A DNA stretch of 64,000 nt from Arenicola marina (taxonomy: Eukaryota; Annelida; Polychaeta; Arenicolidae): positions 3,550,823-3,614,822 of the forward strand of contig OZ025252.1 of assembly GCA_964019135.1 (NCBI GenBank), in the 5' to 3' direction. This document shows, in pieces, positions 12,801-23,900 of this stretch (position 1 is its first letter; every line of letters begins with the position of its first letter). The notes below the pieces were generated by a model that was given only the letters and a program-made list of their open reading frames with translations, was not told the DNA's origin and did no database searches. The translations under genes and the position numbers were made by a program.

Positions 12801-13249
12801 ACCAGTTTTTGCCCTTGCACAGGCTATTAAGTTCCGAGTCCCCGTAACATGGCGGCCATAAGCACGTAGCGGCCATGACGGTCACGTTGTTCTGCGTCAT
12901 ATCCGGTGTCGTCAACAGTATGTCGTGAAGTCGTCGCGCGAACCTCGAGTCAAGAATTCCGGGCCATCGACAGGCCTAGAGCGAGACGCGGACATATGTA
13001 GAGCTCAGCACGGCGACAGTCACGACGAGCCACACCGGCGCAGAGGCCGGCGTTGGACCCGCGTTCGCGTTGCACCATATTATATGTATATTTGATGCTC
13101 GCGCGGATGCCGCCCATTGGTTACAGCACTCCCCAGTGTCCACCGTCCGTCACACAAACTGTGACGTCACTTAATGGGACTCCAGTCGCACTTTGTACCA
13201 CTCTATACCTTAACTATGGTTAGTAGATCCCTCATTCACGTTTGACATG
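12801..13249. promoter_or_regulatory. candidate promoter-like GC-rich segment
   Basis: AACATGGCGGCCAT near 12847 fits the YY1 consensus; a reverse CCAAT box (CCCATTGGTTAC) lies near 13118, TGACGTCAC (CRE) near 13161, and TATA-like sequence near 13080. No adjacent coding exon was recognised, so the controlled gene, if any, is unknown. Confidence 0.3.
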
Positions 13250-13395
13250 CGTCATGACATGTCCCATATTGCATGTCCCACGTGACATGTCCCAAAAGGG
13301 GTATGCCCCACATGACATGTCCGCGATGACATGTCCCATTTGACACGTCTCATATGGCATGCCCCACATGACATACCCCAAGAGACCTGTCCCAA
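13250..13395. repeat. array of GACATGTCCC-like units
   Basis: About eight degenerate 17-20 bp units built on ACATGTCCCA or CATGCCCCA. Several are one mismatch from an RRRCATGYYY half-site. Confidence 0.85.
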
Positions 13396-13796
13396 GTTAT
13401 ACTTACCCTCCCCGCATTGCCAATCGCAGCTGTTTGCCGCTCCTTCCCTTGCCGAGCCCGTCACGGCGGGCGTTCCGACCGCCGCCGCCGTCGCCGCGTA
13501 CACAGACGTCATATATAGCTATGTACACATATTACAGCAGAGCGTGTCGCCTTGTGTGAAGCGTACACGCTTCCCTGAGAGACAACTGCCTAAAGCTACA
13601 GCACACAGGCCACCACTCCACGGTCTGCAGAACACCGCGAGAGTCCACGAGACTACAGCCAGAGACACCACGGCCAAGGTTTCCGGTGATGACGTCATAG
13701 CCTCGTCACGTGACTGGTACGCGCGAACGGTTGGGACTAAATGATAAGTTGAGGAGGTCTGGGATAATGCGTGTATATATACGACAGAACTGGCCT

Positions 13797-13975
13797 CTTT
13801 GTACACGCGTTGTACACTCTGTACACGCGGTGAACACTCTGTACACGCGGTGTACACTCTGTACACGCGGTGTACACTCTGTACACCTTGTACACGCGTT
13901 GTACACTGTACACGCTCTGTACTCGATTTGTACAGGCGTTGTACACGCTCTGTACTCGATTTGTACACGCGTTAG
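13797..13975. repeat. ~20-bp array rich in TGTACA/GTACAC
   Basis: Units such as GTACACTCTGTACACGCGGT, about nine copies with degenerate 3' units (TGTACTCGATTTGTACA). Confidence 0.92.
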
Positions 13976-14095
13976 ACCCTCCCTCCCTCTGCAAGACAGA
14001 CGCGGCGCTGTTACATTTACCTCCCTCCTCTACCGCGCGCGTCCTTTACGTTAATTCACACCGACATGCACGCGCCTGTGACGCTGTACACAAGG

Positions 14096-14190
14096 GCTCG
14101 TGACGTCATACACACGCTTTTGTGACGTCATACACATGCTTCAGTGACGTCATACACACGATTTCGTGACGTATTACACAATTACGTCAT
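14096..14190. promoter_or_regulatory. cluster of TGACGTCA (CRE-like) palindromes
   Basis: Three perfect TGACGTCA motifs at about 14102, 14124 and 14147, plus TGACGTATT and TACGTCATCA, at ~23-bp spacing in a small tandem repeat. TGACGTCA is the CREB/ATF site. It lies 530-620 bp past the KASH stop codon. Confidence 0.6.
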
Positions 14191-14716
14191 CACGACTGGC
14201 GCGTCTCACCGTATGTACAGTACAGAAGGTGGGGTGGGGTGGGGGGATTTCCCAGTCTACTTCACTCTCACATATCTTCACATACCTCACCTGATAATCA
14301 TACACGGCGGGGGCGGGTTGGGGGGGAGGGTACGTAATATGCCGCCCCCGCCCCAGGCCCCACTGACACCGACCGATCGACCTCACCCCCACTCCCACCC
14401 CCGGGAACCCTCATCGCTACCCGTCGCGCTCCCCCCACACCCGGACAGCGCCCTCTGTGGCCACCGTATACACCGGGCGCCATTTAATCCCGGCATGCTT
14501 AGCGCGCCCGCCCGCCCGCCCGCCCGCCCTCCCATTGTAGAGAAGAGCCCGTATGGGGAGTCGCCCATATTTCACGGTCACGCTTGGCCGCGTACCGACC
14601 CGTCTTCATGGCGACAGACTCCCTCCTCACGTGACGCGCGCCTTCACGTCACTCGGCGTGGGTTACCATGGCAGCAAACAAAATCTCACGTGGTCACGTG
14701 ACTTCCGATTTCCGGC
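14191..14716. other. GC-rich sequence downstream of the KASH stop codon, probable 3' UTR
   Basis: Contains GGGCGGG-like runs, (GCCC)n at 14508-14529, GTTACCATGGCAGC (X-box-like) near 14661 and several CACGTG. No second gene recognised. Confidence 0.4.
14483..14488 (-). terminator. possible polyadenylation signal ATTAAA
   Basis: ATTAAA on the minus strand about 230 nt after the KASH stop codon. It is the commonest variant of AATAAA; no AATAAA was seen nearer. Transcript ends would be needed to support it. Confidence 0.3.
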
Positions 14717-14942
14717 CTAGGTGGGCGGCGGACCTCTGACGTAGCGCAGCTCCGGGTTGAAAACGAGGCCCGAGTGGTAGAGCGTCTCCCAGTAGTCGGG
14801 GTCAAGGACGCAGAAGACGGTGAAGGCCACGATGATGGCCAGCTGGACAGGCAGCGCCACCTTCAGGATGCGGCAGAGCAGGGAGTTACGGGTGCCGGCT
14901 TGCAGCGCGCTCAGCGTCTCTGTCCGCGCCACGGCTGTCCGC
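14717..14942 (-). CDS. KASH gene terminal exon: transmembrane helix and SUN-binding tail
   Basis: Acceptor CTCCTTACAG; one base completes an arginine codon, and translation ends at TAG (14717-14719). Residues 1498-1572. Membrane segment VALPVQLAIIVAFTVFCVL (1526-1544), preceded by basic residues, then a 28-residue luminal tail ending RYVRGPPPT. The C-terminal PPPX with the carboxylate at the very end is the element that enters the SUN-domain pocket (family knowledge). The residue 23 before the last, usually cysteine in nesprin-1/2, is tryptophan (W1549). Confidence 0.95.
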
Positions 14943-17900
14943 CTGTAAGGAGGGAGGGAACCAGCCTGGTATAGGCGTCAGGTAGAACAGCCACACAGGG
15001 AGTTAGCCAACATCTCATTTCTTAAAGATAGCTACAAGTCCGATTTGATCTTGCAAGGACAAGAAACATTAATTCGGACCAAAACTCTAATTAAAAAGAA
15101 CAATTACATGGCTAAATGTATGACAATAGGATAATTAGTTGTCAAAAATAAAACAATTTCATTTTACTTTAACACATTGTAAAACAATCCAGTTGCCTCC
15201 TAATGTCGTCCTTCCAAATTCACTGCAACCCTTGTTTCAGCATAGCTCACGTATTACTCTCGCCAAACAATTTACTACAGTAGTCTATTTGATGGGACAC
15301 AAATAATAACAAATCCGTGGAGAACCCAGGAATGTAAAACTGTGAATCAAACTTCGTGGATTAAGATTCTGTTTTCAGATCACGTGGCCATGGACGCTGC
15401 CTGATGTGGAATACCCACAAGGCCACTGACCTTGCATCGCATCCGGTGGAGACCATGGCGGCCGAGCACTGGACGGCCACCGAGGCGGCCCCCGACCCCC
15501 GGCGTCCCTGCCGCGCGGCCATCTTGGACAACTTCCGCTCCATGTTGGTGGCCAGCGTCTGGCACGTGGCCTGGACGGCGTCCAGCTCGTTGCCAAGGCG
15601 ACCGACCTCGGCGCGCAGCTCGGTTCGCTTCTGTTCGGTCACCATCGGGGCGACCTCTGCCAGGAGACGCTGGATGGACGCCATCTTGTCCCGATAGAAA
15701 CCGAACTCGGCTTCCATGGCCTGAAGGTCAAACACAACACAAGGTCACCATTTTTCTCTCTTTGGGATTACTACATTAAAAACGACAATATTCTTGTGAG
15801 ATTCCGTTTTAAATACGATACTGACTATAAATATGATAACCAATCAATAATTACCAAATATGGTCCATGTATAGATTCAAATATTGTCTCACATTCTTTT
15901 CGAATCAATACCGCTCAAACTTTAATGGGTAAGAGAGGTCAGCCACTATAGCTATCTATATTAATAATGCCAAGGTTAAATTGAGGTCAGCCACGATGAC
16001 TATCCATGTCAGCAATGTCAAGGTTACCTTGAGGTCAGCCACGATGTCTATGTATATTAACAATGTCAAGGTCGGCCACGGTGTCTGTATTAGCAATGTC
16101 AAGGTTACCTTGAGGTCAGCCACGGTGTCGATGGTGTCCTGCTCGGAGAAGGCCTTAAGCAGGAATCCCTGGGCCAGCTCCAGACAGGTCAGCTGTCGCC
16201 GCTCCTGACGCAGGAGGTAGGCCAGCTCCCGGCGTGCCTCGTTCAGGTCGTACCAGGCCAGCAGTCCGGCCTGCAGGTCACCAAACCGCGCGCCGCACCT
16301 ACACAACAGGGCAAAAAGAGGGGGTGAGAGGAGGGTGAGAGGGTGGTGAGAGGGGGTAAGAGGGTGGTGAGAGCGGGGTGAAAGCGGGGTGAGAGGGTGG
16401 TGAGAGGGGGGTAAGAGCGGGGTGAGAGGGTGTGAGGGGGAGGGGGGTGGTAAAGGGAGGTGAGAGCGGGGTGAGAGTGTGGTAAGAGGGGGGTAAGGGC
16501 GGGGTGAGAGGGTGGTAGAAGGGGGGTGAGAGCGTGGTAAGAGGGGGTGAGAGCGGGGTGAGAGGGTGGTAAGAGAGGGGTGAGAGCGGGGTGAGAGGGT
16601 GGTAACAGGGGGTGAGAGCGGGTGAGAGGGTGGTAAGAGAGGGGTGAAAGGGTGGTAAGAGAGGGGTGAGAGCGGGGTGAGAGGGTGGTAAGAGGGGGTG
16701 AGAGCGGGAGAGGGTGGTGAGAGCGGGGTGAGAGGGTGGTGAAAGGATGGTAAGAGGGGGTGGGAGAGGGTGTGAGAGGGGGGTAAAAGGGGGTGAGAGG
16801 GTGGTGAGAGGGTTGGTTGGTTGGTTGTATATTTAGGACACTCTAAGAACTTTTGTTCATATCGCGTCAATGGGAGAAGGAAGTGAGAGTGGAGCCATGT
16901 CCCCGGGGGTAACCCCTACTCTTTGCGAAGAAAGACATGGGATCTTCATCCTGCGACCACAGACATGACCACAGCGGGGCTCGAACCACCGATCCACGTG
17001 CCGTTAGACTCTCAGGTGGCCAGAGCACTCAAGGCGAGCGCTCTAACCCACTGAGCTATCATGGTGGCCCCCGATATGAAGCGACGAGATGTTCAGAGGT
17101 GGTGCTATGGTCATACTGAGCGGGTGAGTACGCCAGGGTTCAGGGGAATGTGGTGAGGGGTGACAGAGACTACCCCCTACCTGGCCATGAGGGTCTCCAG
17201 CCGGCTGCCCACCCCCGCCACCTGCTCGCGGAACTTTCCCATCTTCAGGTTGGGGTGACGCGTTTCAATCTCCGCCACGTCACGCCTCATGTCGGCCACC
17301 GTCGCCAGGTGGCGCTGCTGCATGTCAATGCGGCCCTCCTGTAAACGGACAGGAAACCTTGGGTGTTAGAGGCCACTTTCGTAAAAGTGTTTTTGTGAAT
17401 CTTCGCGGGAGGCTACCAAGGATGGAAACACGGGCAATAACGAGTACAAATCAAATTTTACATCGCACGTTGCCAGCAAGGAAAGCAGCAGGAATTTGGT
17501 GAAATCACATCAATATCTGACTATTTTATACCAAAAGCCATTTTATTTCAAAGGAGGAATTAGCCTCTAGATAAGATGTTGAACTATCTTGGGTGAATAT
17601 ATCCACGGGAGGCTTCGATTTACTGCTGCATATCTATAAATCCCGGTAGGACCTTCATTCTGTTTGTGATAATATAATCAAAGTGTGATCATATAATCAT
17701 CATATATGGTTGATATGTCAGGACACCTCTGTGCACAGCCAAGTAAAATTGAGCCAAGGACGATTGTTACTTTCACCGACATCCGGGTGCCCAGAGTGGA
17801 GTCGCCGACTAACCTGCAGCGTTTTTATGGAGTGTTCCACGTCAGTGACGTCATCGAAGGCGAGGACGTCCAGGTGGTCCGCGACCTCCTGGAGCGCCGC

Positions 17901-20900
17901 GGTGATCCGGACGAGGTCCTGGTTGGTGGCCGCCAGGCGGGAGGACTCCTGCTGGCGCTGGAGGGCCACTCGCTCCAGAGACCGCCATTCCCGGATCATG
18001 TCTAGAGACACAGAGCAAAACCCGGATGTAAATAAGGAAATACATACTGTGAAATGAATTGTTGTGGTTCAGTTTTATGTAATTTTTTTGAATCGATTTT
18101 TTTTTAATTAATTTTTTTAAATCCATTTTTTGTAATAATTTTTTTAAATATTTTTTTTAAAAATCAATTTTATTATTTCAAACTAAAATTATTCAATGTT
18201 GTCCTGGGAAGCTTCTTGGCCGAAGTTAGCCTTTATGTGCACAAAAGTGGCTTTAAGCACCAATGTCTCATCTTCAATGCTGCGTGTTTTCACATAAAGA
18301 AGTTATACGCCGATATAAACGTTAATTTTTTTATCACTTTAACCTATATGTACACAAAAGTGGCCTAAACACTAGTTTTTAATGTAGCACGTTCTTTCAT
18401 ATAATGAAGTTGATTTACGCTAATAGTAAGGTTTATTTCAGAATGACAACAATAGGCCTGAGGCCCTCGTGGTGAAACACACAAGTTTGTAGATTAAGTT
18501 CGGTACTGTTCCAGTATCCACCAGAGATGACATGGAACTTGGTAGGTTGGATGTATATTCAGATTCGTTGGTTGGTTATTCAGGACGCTTTAACCAATTC
18601 TGGTTATATCGCGTCAATGGGAGAAGGAAGGGAGAGTGGAGCCATGTCCCCGGGGTAATCCCCTACTCTTTGCGAAGAAAGACATGGGACGACCAATGGA
18701 GAGGCGAGGGCGTGGCTGACTGACCTTTGACCCTGTTGACCTCCTCGGTGGCGGAGGGCGACATGTTCTCCAGCCCCACCTCGTCGTCCAGCGTCGCCAG
18801 AATCTCCTCCAGACACTTCACGTAGCTCCGACACGTCGCCAGAGGCTCCACCTGGGGGCGACATTCCACAACATACAGACGAACATATCATAGCAAGTGT
18901 TATATTAACAAACACACATACATTTACAACGGTTAAACAGGGATTACGAGTAAGGAGTACAGGCTGGGTATGAACGAGGCAGAAGCAGCAAGAAGCAGAT
19001 CATTGTCGTACTAGAAACAATCTAGGCTATATATATCCTCAAATCTTTAATAAACGTTCTAATACACCAAGTAAACCGGATATCAGTCCTGCAGTGTGGC
19101 GTTATGACGCATCGAAGCATCCATATTACCGTCACGGCAAAATGCCGCTTGCACGAGAGCATTATGATTTACCACTTTCTGCACAAGACAAACTAGGCAC
19201 GGGCGCATGATGACCATTCCCGCGTGCGAAATGAAGAGCTGGGTTGTTCAGTCCCCTTTTTCACACATAAAGGCTAATAACTGCGCCGACGAATCTCCCG
19301 GGAATGAAATGACATGGATAAAACTTTACGCCAGCTGCAGGTGATCAGGTTCGAACCCACGACCCAGGTACCCACTGACCTAGCGGGTGGCTCCTTGAAT
19401 CTGCAGCTATCTGAATACGGCTACGGCGCATGGTTCGAACCCACGACCTGTTGATCTGCAGCTGGTGCAGGGGGAGGGGGGGGGGGTTCCAGGGTATCTC
19501 AATGAGGTTACGATCCCCAGCGACTCACGTATTCCGTCGGGTCGAGGTAGACGCCGGTTTCCATGGCGTCCTTGCGGTACTTGGTCAGGGTGGACGCCGT
19601 AAAGTTGAGCGCCTTCTTTGACTCGTCAATCACGTGTTGGAAGTCCTCAAGGTCAGAGTCCGAGTCGTCATGGTAACCAGACGCCGACAGCTTGCCGTTC
19701 TGTAGAGGAGCGGAAGATCAACGGGGGGTCAGTAAATGGAACACGTGACGTGACGTCATCACTGTCACTGTCAGACCGGCTGACGCAATATATGTTACAG
19801 CGAATACCGGGATAGATTGGTCTAAATATTATGTCGGCCTCTCCTGGGCAAGTGGCCGGGGGAAGAGAGGGGGAGGGAGGGGAGAGGGAGGGGAGATGCG
19901 GACACGCTGAGGGCACGGGGCCAGGGAGGGGGGGGGGGTGGAGGAAGAGTGGCGGGGGCGTAAACTCACGCTGAGAACACGTGGCCTGGGGGAGGGGCGT
20001 GGGGAGGGGAGAGGCGGACACTGACGCTTAGGGGACGTGGCCAGTAAGAGGGAGGGGGGAGAGGGGAGAGGCGGGGGGACGCGGACACTCACGCGGAGAG
20101 CACGTGGCCGGGGGGAGGGAGGGAGGGGAGAGGCAGACACTCACGCTGAGAGCACGTGGCCTGGGGGAGGGAGGGAGGGGAGAGGCAGACACTCACGCTG
20201 AGAGCACGTGACCGGGGGGAGGGAGGGAGGGGAGAGGCAGACACTCACGCTAAGAGCACGTGGCCGGGGGGAGGGAGGGAGGGGAGAGGCAGACACTCAC
20301 GCTGAGAGTACGTGGCCGGGGGGAGGGAGGGAGGGAGGGGAGAGGCAGACACTCACGCTGAGAGCACGTGGCCGGGGGGAGGGAGGGAGGGAGGGGAGAG
20401 GCAGACACTCACGCTTAGAGCACGTGGCCGGAAGGGGGGAGGAGAGAGGCGGACACTCACGCTGAGAGCACGTGGCCGGGGGGAGGGAGGGAGGGAAGAG
20501 GCGGACACTCACGCTGACAGCACGTGGCCGGGGGAAGAGAGGGAGGGGAGAGGCAGACACTCACGCTGAAAGCACGTGGCGGGGGGGAGGGAGGGAGGGG
20601 AAAGGCTGACACTCACGCTGAGAGCACGTGGCCGGGGGTAGGGAAGGAGGGGAGAGGCAGACACTCACGCTGAGAGCACGAGGTCGGGGGGAGGGAGGGA
20701 GGGGAGAGGCGGACACTCACGCTGAGAGCACGTGGCCGGGGGGAGGGAGGGAGGGAGGGCAGAGGCGGACACTCACGCTGAGAGCACGTGGTCGGGGCGG
20801 CAGCAGCAGGTCGTCGCCGTCGTCGGTGAGCTGCTGGACCTCCCAGTCGTCCTGGAGACGGCTGCCGTCCAACCGCTCCTCCCCGGGGTCGCTGCTGATG

Positions 20901-23900
20901 GTCGGGTAGCGCAGCTCCTGGTAGTTGTCCCAGGCGTTCTCAGAGAACGACTCCACGGCGCTGGCCGCCCCGCTGGCCGCCCCATTGGCCGCCCCGTGGT
21001 GGCGACCCCTGGCGGTGGAGACGGCAGTCGGACCGTCAGTGTCGTCCGTAGTGACCAGTAGGGAGGTCTTACCTAGCGACGAGAGACCGTTACAAATTAT
21101 TTCAGATCTTGTCGCACAGTATTTATTATTAAATATAATTCTGCATAATAAAATAAAATGATCGGCAATTCTAAAGATAGATAAACCGTCAGACGTTATA
21201 CAGCATAGAGTCTAGTATAGAGTAATTTATATTACTATAAATTCATACTACTATAATATACGAGACGGTCAAGCAGAGCTTGAGAAGGAAGACGAAAATT
21301 GTGGTTATGGGACCAATTCGACTATGTTAAGACCCATTTCATGACGTTGGCACGCCGTCAGTCATTTGGCGTATCGAGGCTTTATAATGGGATTGACCAT
21401 GTTAAAGTGTGATTATTTGCCAGCGTCGAAACTACTGGTTCGATTTTGATGGTATTTGGCATACATGATGTCAGTAATATGGGTACGTATTCCACCACAT
21501 ATGAGTCATCTACCTGCGTTTATGTAGTCACAGCGAATTTTTTGCGCTTTCGGCAATGTCAAAATTGATCATCCAATTACTCGAAAACTATAAATGTGAG
21601 GTGAAATCTGAGGGCACATTACTTTTGCGTATCTCTCTGAAGAATACTCTGAAACGAACCGCGAATCTCTAGACCAAATATTAACGAAGTTACGCGGGAA
21701 TACATGTTTCGTAACCTTGACCTTGACCTTGGAAGCGTGACCTTGGTCAATATAATATTTTACGCCCAAATACTAATGTCATGTCTGACGCAACGTGTCG
21801 TTTGTCTGACATGTCCCCTTCATGGAGAAATTAAGGAGGCCTGATTCCCGCCAAAATGCTCCCATAGGGTCCCATGTTAAACTTTGGGAATTTTTAGCAG
21901 GAAAACTATTTGGGCGATTTGCACAAATGAAAGACGGTATAGAAGGTACTTATGGGCCCAATACGTGAAATAATTTTCAGCGTGGTTAAATGAAAACTGC
22001 GAACATTATAGCGAATTTTCCGATTTTTGGTCCTATCTTTCAATGGTTAAGCGAATTTCGAAAAATTCCTGTGACCTTGACCGTTGACCTACATAGCCCA
22101 TCTACGAACTTAGCCTGACGATTGCCATTCCGCATCTTTTTGTGAATTTGTAAGTCGATAGCTTAAGGCATTCGAAAGATAATGCGTTACGTTACAAACG
22201 GACAGACAGATCGAGACGGTCAAGCAGAGCTTGAGAAGGAAGACGAAAATTGGGATTATGGGACCAATTCGACCATTTAAAGACCCATCGCCGCTCGCTC
22301 ATTGGTTGTTCAGCCTGGCGTTCGAGACCATATCGCTCACTGAACGCTGTAGCGAGGCCAAATTGCTGGCTGAAAGCGCAAATTAGCCCAAAATGGAACC
22401 CCAGTATCGTGGTGTGCTGGATGAGCACCATCTAACGGCTGCTGTTCAACGCGGGCTATTTTTCCAGGTCGAGGGCGTCGTTTAGAGTGAATACGTTCAA
22501 AACCCGACTTTCTACGTGTCCTTGGTCACGCTCTAAACGTTGTTCTCGTACTCTTCATCGCTGAATTACGGAGCCCCCTAGCGGCGGAACTAAGCGTGAT
22601 AGGAAAAAAACGAAGGCGGTTTTCATACCCAAGTCGACTATTGCCCGTCGTTTGCAACCAATCCCGACTCTCTAGCGTCGCTATTAAGCGAACGGCGGCC
22701 ATCGCCACCCCGAAAGAGTGCCGGTCCATATCGCCCGTTGATTCATAATGGGAGCGTCGGCATGGAGGGGGGTGCACCTCTTGCGAGCGCTCTAGCGGCC
22801 AAACTAAGCGTCCTAGGGCAATTCTATCGCGATTTTGTCTCCTTAATACTACATCTGTCTCTCGCTTCATGCCAAATCTGGGCTCCCTAGCTCAAATATT
22901 AACCGAGTTATGGCCTTGCAAAGGTCAAAACGCCACTTGACACGTACGCTGAATATTGATTGGCCGATTACTCGAAAATCCTTCAGTATCCGGAAAAATC
23001 TGAGCACATACTGCGTTACCGCCTCTCCCTGATGAATACTCTCAAACAAACAGCCAATCTCTAGACCCGATATTAACGGAGTACCACGGGAAAATCTGTT
23101 TCGTGACCTTGACCTTGCTGTGACCTTGACCTTGGAAGTGTGACCTTGACCAATATAGTTATTCGTGCCCAATTACTGATGTCATGTATCTCGCCAGGTG
23201 ACGTTTGTCTCACTTGTAACCTTCACGGAGAAATTGAGACCATGTTCCGGCCAAAATGCTGCCGTGGGATCCCATGTTAAACTTTGGGAATTTTTTGCAA
23301 AAGAACTATTCGGAGGATTTTCAAAATTGAAACACCGTATACAAGGTACCTGTGAATGCAATACGTGAATTAATTTTGAGCGTCATTAAGTACAAACTCG
23401 GAACGCTATAGAGATTTTGCCGATTTTTGTTCCTATCTATCAATGGTTAAGCGAATCGCGAAAAATTCCTGTGACCTTGACCGTTGACCTACATAGCCCA
23501 TCTACGAACTTAGCCTGACGATTGCCATTCCGCATGTTTTTGTGAATTTGGAAGTCGATAGCTTAAGGCATTCGAAAGATAATGCCCCGCGTTACAAACG
23601 GACAGACACACAGATTCACCGAACACACCGACATAAGACGAAAATTGGAAATTTTCGTCTTAATCACCGAACACACCGACATAAGACGAAAATTGGAAAT
23701 TTTCGTCTTAATAACTACAATCTATACTCATACAAGTTACGGTCTAGCATAGAATACACTGCTCGGTGCTCACCTGGCGTGGACGTCAGGATGGCCCTGG
23801 CCTCCAGAAGACCCTGAGCCAGGATGTCATTATATCCGGACGGGTCTGCCCCCTGGCGGCCCCCCTGGTGGCCCCCCTCCCCGCCCTCCTCAGACCCACT

